Shown piece after piece: positions 40,970-50,911 of a stretch of DNA of 64,000 bases. The notes beneath the pieces were generated by a model that was given only the letters and a program-made list of their open reading frames with translations, ran no database searches and had not been told where the DNA came from. The stretch spans positions 186,001 to 250,000 of the forward strand of contig JAIMFC010000001.1 of the NCBI GenBank assembly GCA_019794795.1, written 5' to 3'. Position 1 is the first letter of the stretch; each line of letters opens with the position of its first letter. This DNA comes from Streptococcus gallolyticus. Lineage in GTDB: Bacteria > Bacillota > Bacilli > Lactobacillales > Streptococcaceae. The translations under genes were made by a program, and so were the position numbers.

Positions 40970-43285
40970 ATGTCAACCTTAATGCACTACAGTACAGATA
41001 ATCTCTGGCAAATTCAACAACGAGGATTCAATGAAAATTTCCTTGGGAAGACAGAAAGTATCATGGTCCTCGGAAATGGCTATCTGGCTGCTCGTAGTAG
41101 CGAAGAAGAGTCTTACGTTGGTGAAGTCCGCGATACCTTCGTAGCTGGTACTTTTAATGCTTTCGATGAAAATGAAGTGACGGAATTACCAAATGTACCA
41201 GATATGTTGGGGATGAATTTCTTATTAAATGGACAAAAATTATCCCTGATCCAAGGTCAAGTGAGTGACTATGTTAAAACACTGAACTTAAAAACGGGCG
41301 AATTGACACGTCAGTTTATCTGGGAAAAAGAAGATGTTAAAGTCAAATTTACCTTCCGTCGATTTGTTTCAAAAGCTCGTCGTCATTTCTTTGCTAGCCA
41401 AGTGACCTTAGAAAACTTGACAGATAAGGAATTGAAGGTCAAAGTCCGATCAGGAATCAACGGTCAGCTATCAAACGAAGGAAGCCAACATTTTACTGAT
41501 GGTGAAAAAGGTTTGATGGAAGGGCGTTACATCCAAATGATGCCTGTGACCACACAAAGCAAGATTCAATTTGTCCAGACAGCTGAACATAAGTTTGCAG
41601 GTGTAGAGTTGACAGAGTCTCGCCCTGAGACAACTCGTCGTGGTTTCATGATGAATTACGCATTTAGCTTAGCAGGACAAACAGCAACGAGCTTTGAAAA
41701 ACGTTCTTCTATTTATACATCCATTGACAATGACTTAGAAAATACAGAAGTGGCGGCTATTCGTCAGCTTGCGGTTGCTGAATTGACAGACTTGGAAGTT
41801 TTGACATTTGAACAACTTTTAGAAGAATCTGCGCAAGAATGGCAGAAAATCTGGGACAAGCATCCAATCACTATTGAAAGTTCAGATTACCGTGACCAGT
41901 TGGCGATTCGATTTGCCCAATACCACTTGCATGTCATGACTCCAGCCCACGATGAACGCATGAATATCGGTGCCAAAGGCATGTCAGGTGAAGGCTACAA
42001 AGGACATACTTTCTGGGATACAGAAATCTTCATGTTGCCATATTTCAGCTTTACTCACCCTGAAATTGCTAAGAAATTGGTGACCTACCGCTACCTTGGT
42101 CTTGATGGAGCTCACAAAAAAGCAGAAAGCAATGGTTATGTCGGTGCCCAATATCCATGGGAAGCGGCTTGGCCTACAGACGGTGAAGTAACACCAGTTT
42201 GGGGAGCAGCTGATATTGTGACCGGTCAAGCAACTAAAATCTGGTCAGGATTTATCGAACAACATATCACTTCAGACGTGGCTTTTGGTGTCAAGCAATA
42301 CTTGGATGTAACAGGAGACCAAGAATTCGCCGACGAAAAAGGATATGAAATTCTTGTGGATACTGCAAAATTCTGGGCTAGTCGCTTGGAGTACAATGCA
42401 GAGCAGGACTACTACGAAATTCGCGATGTAATCGGTCCAGATGAGTATAAGGAACACGTTAACAACAATAGCTATACCAACTATACTGCCCACTGGAATA
42501 TGGTCTATGTAACCAATTTGATTGAAGAATTGGCAACAAGCAAACCAGCCGTTTATGCGAAATTAGCAGAGAAATTTGATTTGCCTGAATTGGTAGCAAC
42601 TTTGAAAGAAAAATCAGCGAAGATTCTCTTGCCACAGCCAACTGAAGAAGGCATTATTCCTCAGGATGATAGCTATTTGAGTAAGGCGCTACTTGACTTG
42701 ACCAAGTACAAGGAAGCTGACGGCGTTGACTCACTCTTCCATGATTACAACTTGGAACAAGTCAACCAGATGCAAATCACCAAACAAGCAGATGTACTCT
42801 TGTTGCTCCTCTTGTTCGAAGGACTCTTTGAAAAAGAACTCAAAGAGAAAAACTTTGATTACTACGAACCAAAAACAACACACGATAGTTCACTCAGCCT
42901 TTCCACTCACGCAATCTTGTCAGCTGACCTTGGGAAACTAGATAAGTCTTATGATTTCTTCAAACAAGCCAGCAATATTGACATGGGTGAGTACATGAAG
43001 TCATCAGACCCAGGTATTCACGCTGCTAGTCTCGGTGGAATTTGGCAAATGGTTGTCTTTGGTTATGGTGGTGTTCGTATCGTCAATGGTCAATTGCGCA
43101 TCGAACCTCACTTGCCAGCAGAATGGACTAGTTTGACATTTGGCTTTGACTATCAAGGTCAAGAAATAACAGTTAAAGTAGACCAAGAAAAAGTTGTCTT
43201 GACAAAAGGTCAAGGCCCAGCCGTAGAATTCCTTTCAAAAGGTCAAGTCTACCAATTTACAGATTCGTTAATCATTAATTTATAA
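40970..43285 (+). CDS. Glycoside hydrolase family 65 disaccharide phosphorylase (first of two)
   Basis: A 771-residue enzyme of the maltose/kojibiose/nigerose/trehalose phosphorylase family. It has the N-terminal beta-sandwich start 'NENFLGKTESIMVLGNGYLAARSS', the 'GEGYKGHTFWDTEIFMLPYF' substrate segment, and the general-acid Glu492 in 'IGPDEYKEHVNNNSYTN'. '[14 protein letters not shown]' forms part of the phosphate site. Such enzymes cleave an alpha-glucoside with phosphate and inversion to give beta-glucose-1-phosphate, which pgmB downstream can use. The exact linkage cannot be read by eye. Confidence 0.9.
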   Translation: MSTLMHYSTDNLWQIQQRGFNENFLGKTESIMVLGNGYLAARSSEEESYVGEVRDTFVAGTFNAFDENEVTELPNVPDMLGMNFLLNGQKLSLIQGQVSDYVKTLNLKTGELTRQFIWEKEDVKVKFTFRRFVSKARRHFFASQVTLENLTDKELKVKVRSGINGQLSNEGSQHFTDGEKGLMEGRYIQMMPVTTQSKIQFVQTAEHKFAGVELTESRPETTRRGFMMNYAFSLAGQTATSFEKRSSIYTSIDNDLENTEVAAIRQLAVAELTDLEVLTFEQLLEESAQEWQKIWDKHPITIESSDYRDQLAIRFAQYHLHVMTPAHDERMNIGAKGMSGEGYKGHTFWDTEIFMLPYFSFTHPEIAKKLVTYRYLGLDGAHKKAESNGYVGAQYPWEAAWPTDGEVTPVWGAADIVTGQATKIWSGFIEQHITSDVAFGVKQYLDVTGDQEFADEKGYEILVDTAKFWASRLEYNAEQDYYEIRDVIGPDEYKEHVNNNSYTNYTAHWNMVYVTNLIEELATSKPAVYAKLAEKFDLPELVATLKEKSAKILLPQPTEEGIIPQDDSYLSKALLDLTKYKEADGVDSLFHDYNLEQVNQMQITKQADVLLLLLLFEGLFEKELKEKNFDYYEPKTTHDSSLSLSTHAILSADLGKLDKSYDFFKQASNIDMGEYMKSSDPGIHAASLGGIWQMVVFGYGGVRIVNGQLRIEPHLPAEWTSLTFGFDYQGQEITVKVDQEKVVLTKGQGPAVEFLSKGQVYQFTDSLIINL

Positions 43286-43303
43286 AATCTAGGAGGATTT
43301 TTT

Positions 43304-44563
43304 ATGAAAACTTGGAAAAAAGTCGTAACTGCAGGTGCAGTAGTATTGACAGCAGCAACTTTGGTAGCTTGTTCATCAGGCTCATCAAAATCTTCAGACG
43401 ACAAAACATTGACAATTGGCTACTGGAAAGGTAGTGATACTGAAAATGCGGCTCTTAACAAATTGATCAAGCAATTTGAAAAAGACAATGGTGTGAAAAT
43501 TGAGTCAAAAGTCTACACAGATATCACAACTCAATTGCCAACTGACCTTGCGGGTGGTACAGCCCCAGACGTATTCTACATCGACTCAAGCTTCTACCCA
43601 TACTTGCAAAAAGAAGGTGTCTTGAATGACCTTTCAAAAGTCATCAATAAAGATGATTTTTACTCAACAATCGCAAAAGCCTTTGAAACAGATGGTAAAA
43701 TCTATGCAGCTCCAAAAGACGTATCAACTTTGGCACTCTATGTCAACAAAGATATCTTTGAAAAAGCTGGCTTGAACGTGGCAGATGTACCAACATCATA
43801 CGAAGATTTCGTGAAATGGGCTCCAGCAGCACAAGCGAAAATTGATGCAGCTTATGGTGCAGGCAATGTTTACCTTATGAACTTCAATGCTGACTTGGCT
43901 CGTAACTGGCAATTCATCGTTGCTGACGGACAAGAACCAATCGCAGAAGATGGTACAATCAACGTTTCAAATGAAAAAATTGCTAAGAACTTGAAGATTG
44001 CTCTTGACCTCTACAATACTGGTGCAGTTGTAACACCTCAACAAATTGGTGCCGGCGATGAAGGTGCTGGTTTTGGTACTGGTAAATTCGCCCTTGCCCT
44101 CTCTGGAAACTGGAACTACAAAGTTTTCCAAGAACAATACAAAGACTTGAACTTTGACATTATTCCAAACATGAGCTTCCTTGGCGAACAAAAAACAATG
44201 GAATTCACAGTTGGTTGGGGCGAGTACAAAGATACAGATTCTAAAAAATTGGCTGACAAATGGATCCAATTCGTATCTGGTAAAGAAGGTATGTCTATTT
44301 GGACAGAAGGAGTTGGTACCCTTGCGACTCGTCCAGACGTAGCAGATGGTTCAAAATTCCTGGCTGACAACCCACGCCTCCAAGTTCACCAAGATGCGAT
44401 TGAGTATGCTATTGCATGGCAAGATGGCACAAACTTGACAACTCTTGTTGGTTCATATGGGAACTTCATCTCAGATGCTTTCAAGAAAGGGGCTACTGAA
44501 GCTGATTTGGCAAAAGCGTTGAAACAAATTGATGAAGATGCCAACAGCAAAATTAGCAAATAA
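43304..44563 (+). CDS. Sugar ABC transporter substrate-binding lipoprotein
   Basis: A 419-residue extracellular binding protein. A lipoprotein signal peptide ends at the lipobox LVAC-S, with the lipidated Cys at residue 23. A MalE-like fold follows ('GGTAPDVFYIDSSFYPYL', 'GTGKFALALSGNWNY'). It should capture an oligosaccharide or disaccharide for the two permeases downstream. AGGAGG precedes the ATG. A hairpin with a T run follows the stop and may lower expression of the next genes. Confidence 0.93.
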   Translation: MKTWKKVVTAGAVVLTAATLVACSSGSSKSSDDKTLTIGYWKGSDTENAALNKLIKQFEKDNGVKIESKVYTDITTQLPTDLAGGTAPDVFYIDSSFYPYLQKEGVLNDLSKVINKDDFYSTIAKAFETDGKIYAAPKDVSTLALYVNKDIFEKAGLNVADVPTSYEDFVKWAPAAQAKIDAAYGAGNVYLMNFNADLARNWQFIVADGQEPIAEDGTINVSNEKIAKNLKIALDLYNTGAVVTPQQIGAGDEGAGFGTGKFALALSGNWNYKVFQEQYKDLNFDIIPNMSFLGEQKTMEFTVGWGEYKDTDSKKLADKWIQFVSGKEGMSIWTEGVGTLATRPDVADGSKFLADNPRLQVHQDAIEYAIAWQDGTNLTTLVGSYGNFISDAFKKGATEADLAKALKQIDEDANSKISK

Positions 44564-44577
44564 GTCAATCTAAAAGA

Positions 44578-44607
44578 AGAGGGTGGCAAGCTCCACCTTC
44601 TCTTTTT
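44578..44607 (+). terminator. Intra-operon hairpin after the binding-protein gene
   Basis: GGTGG-CAAGCT-CCACC forms the core of a stem of about nine base pairs, followed by CTCTTTTTA. Similar hairpins after malE-type genes let the binding protein be made in excess of the permeases. Confidence 0.55.
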
Positions 44608-44633
44608 ACATCAGGCATTTTTGGAGAATTATG

Positions 44634-45554
44634 ATGACACCAGTAAAACCAAAGTCAACTAAAAGACAATTAGAAGAGATGATTCAAGGATATAGTTTCC
44701 TAGCCCCAGCCCTTCTTGTGATTTTTGTCTTTTTCATCCTATCCATTCTCTTTGCGATTTATCTGACATTTCACAATGTAAATTTAATTGCTCACACCTA
44801 TGAATGGAATAATTTTAAAAATTTTCACAATCTCTTAAGTGATAAACAATTAATTCGTGCCTTGCAAAATACAGGTTTCTTTGCCTTGATTGTGGTACCA
44901 GCTCAGACCATTATTGCTCTTGTGATGGCTTATGTGTTAGCCAATCGTGACGTTAAAGGGAAAAAGCTGTTCCGTTTGATTTATTTCTTACCTACTTTGA
45001 CCAGTTCAGCAGCCTTGACCTTGATTTTTATGTTCATTTTTAACCAAAATGGACCAATTAACCAAATGTTGCTCAACCTCCATTTCATCGAGCAACCGAT
45101 TAACTTTATCAATGATACCAACTGGACTTTGAAAGTGATCATGGTCATGAATATCTGGTCAACAGTTCCCTACTTTATGACCATTTATCTGGCTTCATTG
45201 GTGGATTTACCTTATTCACTTTATGAAGCAGCTGAGATTGATGGAGCTAATGCTTTTGAAAAATTGCGCTATATCACAATTCCTTATCTTCGACCAATTA
45301 CAACCTATGTACTCTTGTCAGGGATTATCGGAACCTTCCAAATGTTTGACCAGTCTTACATTTTCTCAGGTGGTACGGGTGGTCCAGCCAACTCTACTTT
45401 GACGGTATCGCTTTTGATTTACCAATATGCCTTTGGTCAAAATAATCAAATGGGTTATGCGGCAGTTCTGGCGCTCTTGTTAGCAGTGATAATCTTTATC
45501 GTGACACGAATTGCTGAAAAATTAAATGGAGGTAACGGTCTTGAAAACAACTAA
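44634..45554 (+). CDS. Sugar ABC transporter permease, MalF type
   Basis: A 306-residue permease with six membrane segments and the EAA loop 'YEAAEIDGANAFEKLRYITIPYLRPI' typical of carbohydrate uptake (CUT1) systems. GGAG lies seven bases before the second of two adjacent ATGs (44631 and 44634), so I use 44634. A longer frame to 44583 runs through the intra-operon hairpin. It overlaps the next permease by 14 bases. Confidence 0.92.
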   Translation: MTPVKPKSTKRQLEEMIQGYSFLAPALLVIFVFFILSILFAIYLTFHNVNLIAHTYEWNNFKNFHNLLSDKQLIRALQNTGFFALIVVPAQTIIALVMAYVLANRDVKGKKLFRLIYFLPTLTSSAALTLIFMFIFNQNGPINQMLLNLHFIEQPINFINDTNWTLKVIMVMNIWSTVPYFMTIYLASLVDLPYSLYEAAEIDGANAFEKLRYITIPYLRPITTYVLLSGIIGTFQMFDQSYIFSGGTGGPANSTLTVSLLIYQYAFGQNNQMGYAAVLALLLAVIIFIVTRIAEKLNGGNGLENN

Positions 45555-46386
45555 AAAATCACAAGCACTGAAAGTCCTTCTGTATATTATCTTGATAGGC
45601 TACGCTTTTATTACCTTCTATCCATTTATGTGGGCAGTTTCGGCGTCTTTCAAACCTCTTTCTGAGATTACAAGCGGAAGCCTGTCCATCATTTCAAAAA
45701 ACTTCACGACAGAACAGTACCAGTATCTTTTCAGTCCAGAGTCAGGCTCTATGTTTGTACAATGGTTTATTAACTCAGTCATCATTTCAACCATTGGTAC
45801 AGCCATTAACCTTTTCCTGAATACCATGGCTGGTTATAGTCTCGCTCGTCTCCACTATCCTGGTCGTTCTAAGATTTACTACGGCATCTTGGCCATGATG
45901 ATGGTGCCGACTCAAGTTCTTTTGATTCCCAACTATTTGATTATCACAAAATTAGGACTCTTGGATAGCTATTGGGCACTCATTCTCCCAGCGGCAGTCA
46001 ATATCGGAAATATTTTTATGATGCGCCAATTCTTCCTCAGTTTCCCAACTGATGTAGAAGAAGCTGCACGGATTGATGGCTTAAGCCGTACAGGAACTTT
46101 CTTCCGGATTGTTATGCCCTTGGCAAAACCGTCTATCGCGACGCAGGCAGTCTTTGTTTTCATGGCTTTTTGGAATAACTTCATGTCTCCAATGCTTTAC
46201 TTGAAAACGCAAAATAAATTTACCTTGACAGTTGGTTTGCAGATGTTGCAAAAAGCTGACCAAGGTGGTCAAATGTGGAACCGTGTGATGGCGGCGTCAG
46301 TTTTGACCATTATTCCAATCATTATTCTCTACATCATTTTCAACCGTTACTTCCTGCAAGGTGTACGGATGGACGGTGAGAAATAG
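45541..46386 (+). CDS. Sugar ABC transporter permease, MalG type
   Basis: A 281-residue permease with six membrane segments and the EAA loop 'EEAARIDGLSRTGTFFRIVMPLAKPSI'. I assign a TTG start at 45541 because GGAGG (45528-45532) lies eight bases before it. The in-frame ATG at 45526 overlaps that ribosome site. No ATPase gene is present in the operon, so the streptococcal shared ATPase MsmK probably powers it. Confidence 0.9.
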   Translation: MKTTKKSQALKVLLYIILIGYAFITFYPFMWAVSASFKPLSEITSGSLSIISKNFTTEQYQYLFSPESGSMFVQWFINSVIISTIGTAINLFLNTMAGYSLARLHYPGRSKIYYGILAMMMVPTQVLLIPNYLIITKLGLLDSYWALILPAAVNIGNIFMMRQFFLSFPTDVEEAARIDGLSRTGTFFRIVMPLAKPSIATQAVFVFMAFWNNFMSPMLYLKTQNKFTLTVGLQMLQKADQGGQMWNRVMAASVLTIIPIIILYIIFNRYFLQGVRMDGEK

Positions 46387-46394
46387 GAGTGTTT

Positions 46395-48383
46395 ATGCAA
46401 GATTTTATTCTTACTTTAGTCGATTTACCAACCAAGGCTGTGGGCAATATGGAGACACTTTTTGCCCAAGCCAATGGTTTTATAGGAGTACGTGCTAGCT
46501 ATCCGTTTGTGACAGAAGAGTCTACACCAGGCTCTTTCGTCAATGGTTTTTATGAGTCTCATGACATTATCTACGGAGAAAATGCTTACGGCTACGCTAA
46601 AGAACATGAAACCATGGTCAAACTATTTGATTTCCGTTCTTTGGATGTCCAGGTTGATGGTCAAGTTTTTGATAGATTGGTTTCTGAAAAACGGGAACTC
46701 AATATGGCGCAAGGGATTTTGCAAGAATCTTTTGTCTATGAAAATGCGACCGGTCAACAGCTACAGATTGACTTAGAAAGTTTTACCAGCCATGCTGAAC
46801 GCGATACATATGCGCAAAGATGGACGCTGACAGCGCTGAATTTCTCAGGTCAAGTTTCTTTGAAAAAAGCTGCGCATCATATTGCCGCTAAGTCTGATGA
46901 AGATTTTGATCCTCGTATTCGCGAAGCCAGTGCAGACTTGATATTTGAGGGAAATCGTCTCTTAACCCGTCATAGTGGCTTGAGTTTGTATTTTGACTTT
47001 ACGAGTGTGGAACAGGTGCTTGATGTAGTTCAAGGTCAGTCTGTCACATTTGATAGTTTTTACCGTTTGTCACGCGAGAATCATTTCCAAGCGGTAGATT
47101 ACGATGACTTGAAAACCCAGCAAATTGCTATTTTTGATGAATTTTGGCAGGTATCTGATATTGTTATTGAAGGAGATGAGGTGCTTCAAAAAGGCATTCG
47201 TTTCAATCTCTATCATTTATTCAACTCAGCTGGTCGTGATGGCTTGACCAATTTCGGTGCCAAAGGCTTGACGGGTGAGGGTTATGAAGGTCATTATTTC
47301 TGGGATACGGAAATGTATCTCCTACCCTTCTTCATCTTTACCCAACCAGAGATTGCCAAGAGTCTATTGACCTATCGTCTCAATAAACTCCCTCTAGCTC
47401 AAGAGCGTGCTACTGAGTTGAACTTTAAAGGGGCTCTTTTCCCATGGCGGGGAATTTCAGGTCGTGAAACCTCAGCCTATTATCCTGCTGGAACGGCTCA
47501 ATTTCATATTAATGGCGATATTGCCTATGCCTTTGCTCTTTATGAAAAAGTCACTGGAGATACAGGCTTTATCAAGGAAGCTAAGGAGCTTATCTATGAA
47601 ACAGCTCGCTTCTGGCTGAGTTTCGGCTTCTTCTCCAAGCGTGGCTTTGAAATCCATGAAGTGACAGGTCCTGATGAATATACGGCTCTTGTTAATAACA
47701 ACTATTACACCAACAAAATGGCTCAGCACAACCTCACTTACGCAGCACAATTAGCAGAGCGTTTTGGTGAGTATGCTCAAGAAGCAGCTGACTGGCAAAA
47801 GGCAGCTGATGACATGTATCTTGGTTTTGATGCTGAGCGGCTTTTGACCAAGCAGGATGATACATCTCTGGACAAGCAAGTCTGGGATTTTGCAGGAACT
47901 CCTGCGGAAAACTACCCGCTCTTGCTCCACTATCATCCGATTAAGATTTACAAACATCAGGTGCTCAAGCAGGCAGACACACTCTTGGCCCACATGCTCT
48001 ATCCAGTCAGCTTAGAGCAACAGGAACGCGATTTTGATTACTATGAACCATTGACGACTCACGATAGCAGTCTATCTAAGGCCATTCATGGGATTATTGC
48101 TAGTCGCTTGGGACGTGATGAAGTAGCCTATAACTTCTTTGCAGATTCTGGCATTATGGACATGGCAGATGGTCAAGGAAATGCTAGTCATGGCATTCAT
48201 GCGGCCAATATGGGTGGTAGCTGGTTGGGCTTGGTTTATGGATTTGCAGGCTTGCATTTTGAAAATGATCGTCCTGTTTTCCGCAATCAATTACCAGCCC
48301 ACATTAAGAAGATGACCTTTAAGATAAAAGTGAAGGGTCAGCTAGAAAGTTATAGCTTGACTCAGGAGGAAAGAAATGTTTAA
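46395..48383 (+). CDS. Glycoside hydrolase family 65 disaccharide phosphorylase (second, shorter)
   Basis: A 662-residue GH65 enzyme, about 100 residues shorter than its operon partner and clearly divergent from it. It has '[23 protein letters not shown]', '[20 protein letters not shown]', the general-acid Glu428 in '[18 protein letters not shown]' and '[14 protein letters not shown]'. N-terminal and catalytic regions are complete, so the shortening comes from loops and the C terminus. TAGGAG precedes the ATG. It probably splits a different linkage or chain length and also yields beta-glucose-1-phosphate. Confidence 0.88.
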   Translation: MQDFILTLVDLPTKAVGNMETLFAQANGFIGVRASYPFVTEESTPGSFVNGFYESHDIIYGENAYGYAKEHETMVKLFDFRSLDVQVDGQVFDRLVSEKRELNMAQGILQESFVYENATGQQLQIDLESFTSHAERDTYAQRWTLTALNFSGQVSLKKAAHHIAAKSDEDFDPRIREASADLIFEGNRLLTRHSGLSLYFDFTSVEQVLDVVQGQSVTFDSFYRLSRENHFQAVDYDDLKTQQIAIFDEFWQVSDIVIEGDEVLQKGIRFNLYHLFNSAGRDGLTNFGAKGLTGEGYEGHYFWDTEMYLLPFFIFTQPEIAKSLLTYRLNKLPLAQERATELNFKGALFPWRGISGRETSAYYPAGTAQFHINGDIAYAFALYEKVTGDTGFIKEAKELIYETARFWLSFGFFSKRGFEIHEVTGPDEYTALVNNNYYTNKMAQHNLTYAAQLAERFGEYAQEAADWQKAADDMYLGFDAERLLTKQDDTSLDKQVWDFAGTPAENYPLLLHYHPIKIYKHQVLKQADTLLAHMLYPVSLEQQERDFDYYEPLTTHDSSLSKAIHGIIASRLGRDEVAYNFFADSGIMDMADGQGNASHGIHAANMGGSWLGLVYGFAGLHFENDRPVFRNQLPAHIKKMTFKIKVKGQLESYSLTQEERNV

Positions 48384-49035
48384 AGCAGTATTGTTTGACT
48401 TGGATGGTGTCATCACAGACACAGCCGAGTACCACTATTTGGCTTGGAAAGCCTTAGCTGAAGAATTAGGGATTCAAGGCGTTGACCGCAAATTTAACGA
48501 ACAATTGAAAGGCGTCTCACGTGATGACTCTCTTCGCAAGATTCTGGACTTGGGAAACGTCTCTGTTTCTGAGGAAGAATTTGCTCGTCTCGCCACTCGC
48601 AAAAATGATAACTATGTAGATATGATTCAGAAGGTAACGCCAGCTGACGTCTATCCTGGAATTTTACAACTTTTGCAAGAGTTGAAAGCAGCGGACATCA
48701 AGATTGCCTTGGCTTCCGCTTCTAAGAATGGTCCCTTCCTCTTGGAACAGATGGAGTTGACAGATTATTTTGATGCTGTAGCGGATCCAGCCAAGGTTGC
48801 GGCTTCTAAGCCAGCACCAGATATTTTCCTAGCAGCAGCTGAGCAGGTTGATGTTGCCATTGAAGAAGCGATTGGGATCGAAGATGCATTTGCTGGAATC
48901 ACAGCCATCAAGGCTGCGGGTGCTCTCCCTGTTGGTGTTGGTAAAGCTGAGGACCTGGGAGACGACATTGCCCTTGTCCCAGATACCAGTCAGTTAACCC
49001 TTGCCTATCTTCAAAAAATCTGGCAAGAAAAATAA
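48376..49035 (+). CDS. pgmB: Beta-phosphoglucomutase
   Basis: PgmB converts beta-glucose-1-phosphate, the product of inverting GH65 phosphorylases, to glucose-6-phosphate. The 219-residue HAD enzyme has the nucleophile motif '[26 protein letters not shown]' (Asp8/Asp10), '[12 protein letters not shown]' in the cap, '[16 protein letters not shown]' and the metal motif '[17 protein letters not shown]'. It overlaps the phosphorylase gene by eight bases and closes the operon. Confidence 0.95.
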   Translation: MFKAVLFDLDGVITDTAEYHYLAWKALAEELGIQGVDRKFNEQLKGVSRDDSLRKILDLGNVSVSEEEFARLATRKNDNYVDMIQKVTPADVYPGILQLLQELKAADIKIALASASKNGPFLLEQMELTDYFDAVADPAKVAASKPAPDIFLAAAEQVDVAIEEAIGIEDAFAGITAIKAAGALPVGVGKAEDLGDDIALVPDTSQLTLAYLQKIWQEK

Positions 49036-49115
49036 AATCAGCCTCAAGACCGATGAGAAATTTATTGGCAGAGGGTATACTAATATCAATCCTAAATATT
49101 TTTCATAATCTCCTT
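49034..49115 (-). repeat. Dispersed repeat family 2, copy 2
   Basis: Nearly identical over about 80 bases to 39044-39130, with a handful of substitutions. It starts exactly at the pgmB stop, as copy 1 starts at the folD stop. At its right end it meets repeat family 1 copy B, where similarity to copy 1 ceases. Confidence 0.65.
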
Positions 49116-49116
49116 T

Positions 49117-49285
49117 AGAGAGCCTGGGACAAAAGTCTCAGGTTCTCTAATTTTTATAGCTTTAACAGTTTGACGCAGTGGTTGACTGAATGTTCTCATC
49201 CCTTGCTACGCAAGCAATTTCGACCAATCTAGTCAACTGTGCGGAGGTGGGACGACAAAATCGATTTCTTGTCCCACTCTTTCTT
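49117..49285. repeat. Dispersed intergenic repeat family 1, copy B
   Basis: Modules are in order: a terminator-like hairpin (GAGAGCCTGGGAC...GTCTCAGGTTCTC), then 'TTTTTATAGCTTTAACAGTT' with 'GACGCAGTGGTTGACTGAATG', then a segment ending GTGGGACGACAAAATCGATT...GTCCCACTC. It sits between pgmB and xseA and probably ends the glucoside operon. The inverted copy is at 59817-60040. Confidence 0.65.
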
Positions 49286-49368
49286 TGTTTTTAGGCTTTA
49301 AATTTTATTGTTTTATGCAAAAAAATGGTATAATTGTATAAATTGTGTCACATGAGAGGGAGTCAAGT

Positions 49369-50718
49369 TTGCAACCTACAGACTATTTGTCAGTCAGCAG
49401 TTTGACAAAATATTTGAAATTAAAATTTGATCGCGACCCTTATCTAGAAAGGGTTTATTTGACAGGTCAAGTTTCTAACTTTAGAAAGCGTCCCAGTCAC
49501 CAGTATTTTTCACTCAAGGATGACAAGGCTGTTATTCAAGCTACGGTCTGGGCGGGTGTTTATAAAAAGTTGGGGTTCGACCTTGAAGAAGGTATGAAGG
49601 TCAATGTTGTGGGACGCGTGCAGCTTTATGAGCCGAGCGGGTCCTATTCGATTGTCATTGAAAAGATAGAACCAGACGGGATTGGAGCGCTCGCTGTCCA
49701 GTTTGAACAATTGAAAAACGCTCTTCAAAAAGAGGGACTGTTCAATCCAGAGTTCAAGCAAGCCTTGCCTCAATTTGCTAAGAAGATTGGTGTGATCACT
49801 AGTCCGAGTGGGGCGGTTATTCAAGATATTATCACGACGGTTAGTCGTCGTTTCCCTGGCGTAGAAATCTTGCTCTTTCCGACCAAGGTGCAAGGTGAGG
49901 GGGCTGCGCAAGAAGTGGCTGTTAATATCCGAAAAGCCAATGCTCGTGAGGATTTGGATGTTCTGATTGTTGGCCGTGGTGGTGGTTCTATTGAAGACCT
50001 TTGGGCCTTCAATGAAGAAATCGTTGTGCGGGCTATTTTTGAGTCTCGGTTGCCAATTATTTCCAGTGTTGGTCACGAAACAGATACGACCTTAGCAGAT
50101 TTTGTGGCAGATAGACGGGCAGCAACCCCGACAGCTGCAGCGGAGCTTGCGACGCCAGTTGCTAAGCTAGATATTCTCAACCACTTTCGCCAGCAGGAAG
50201 ATCGTGCCAGCCAAGCAGTCAATAATCGTATTCTTTACCTGCGTAGCCAGCTCAATCGTCTAGGGCAGTCTGTTATTTTTCGTCAGCCAGAACGGCTTTA
50301 TGACGGATATTTGCAGAAATTAGACCGCTTGACCACTAGTCTAGACAGCCAAGTACAGACTATTTTTCGTGAAAAAATGCAGAAAAGTCAGCTGTTGTCT
50401 CAAAGACTAAGTGGCTTGGATATGGGACAGAAGGTTTCTGTTTACAAAGAGTGGGTTGGTCAGTTTGAGCGTCTGCTAAAGAGCAATATGGCCAATATCT
50501 ATGACAACAAAATGGCTCGCGCTGATAAGCTCATGGAGGCCTTGGCCATGCTAGATACAACACGAATTGTGGCGCGAGGGTATGCGATTTTGGAGCAGGA
50601 TGGCCGCGTACTAGATAGCGTAGAAAAAATTGAAGAAAACAAAACCTTGACCCTACGGATGCGGGATGGTCGAGTAGATACAGAGGTAAAACATGTCGAA
50701 AAACAAGCAAACATTTGA
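49369..50718 (+). CDS. xseA: Exodeoxyribonuclease VII large subunit
   Basis: The large, catalytic subunit of the single-strand-specific exonuclease VII. The 449-residue protein has an N-terminal OB fold ('[32 protein letters not shown]'), the catalytic region '[24 protein letters not shown]' to '[16 protein letters not shown]' and '[30 protein letters not shown]', then a coiled coil. I assign a TTG start at 49369, behind AGGGAG; an in-frame GTG at 49345 has no site. A TATAAT lies at about 49330. Confidence 0.93.
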   Translation: MQPTDYLSVSSLTKYLKLKFDRDPYLERVYLTGQVSNFRKRPSHQYFSLKDDKAVIQATVWAGVYKKLGFDLEEGMKVNVVGRVQLYEPSGSYSIVIEKIEPDGIGALAVQFEQLKNALQKEGLFNPEFKQALPQFAKKIGVITSPSGAVIQDIITTVSRRFPGVEILLFPTKVQGEGAAQEVAVNIRKANAREDLDVLIVGRGGGSIEDLWAFNEEIVVRAIFESRLPIISSVGHETDTTLADFVADRRAATPTAAAELATPVAKLDILNHFRQQEDRASQAVNNRILYLRSQLNRLGQSVIFRQPERLYDGYLQKLDRLTTSLDSQVQTIFREKMQKSQLLSQRLSGLDMGQKVSVYKEWVGQFERLLKSNMANIYDNKMARADKLMEALAMLDTTRIVARGYAILEQDGRVLDSVEKIEENKTLTLRMRDGRVDTEVKHVEKQANI

Positions 50719-50911
50719 AGAGAACTTAGCAGCCTTGGAAGCCATTGTGACTAAGTTGGAGCAAGGTGATGTAGCCTTAGAAGAGGCACTTACTGCCTTT
50801 CAAGAAGGAATGAAGTTGTCCAAGGACTTGCAAAAAACGCTGAACGAAGCAGAAAAAACCTTGGTAAAAGTCATGCAAGCTGACGGTACAGAAGTGGAAA
50901 TAGATGCATAA
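50693..50911 (+). CDS. xseB: Exodeoxyribonuclease VII small subunit
   Basis: A 72-residue helical protein that caps the XseA coiled coil. It has the family pattern '[47 protein letters not shown]'. It overlaps xseA by 26 bases and ispA by one, so all three are coupled. Confidence 0.95.
   Translation: MSKNKQTFEENLAALEAIVTKLEQGDVALEEALTAFQEGMKLSKDLQKTLNEAEKTLVKVMQADGTEVEIDA

Noticed and set aside
49510-50076. 188-codon minus-strand frame inside xseA
   Set aside because: It is antisense to conserved catalytic sequence of xseA and has no start signals.
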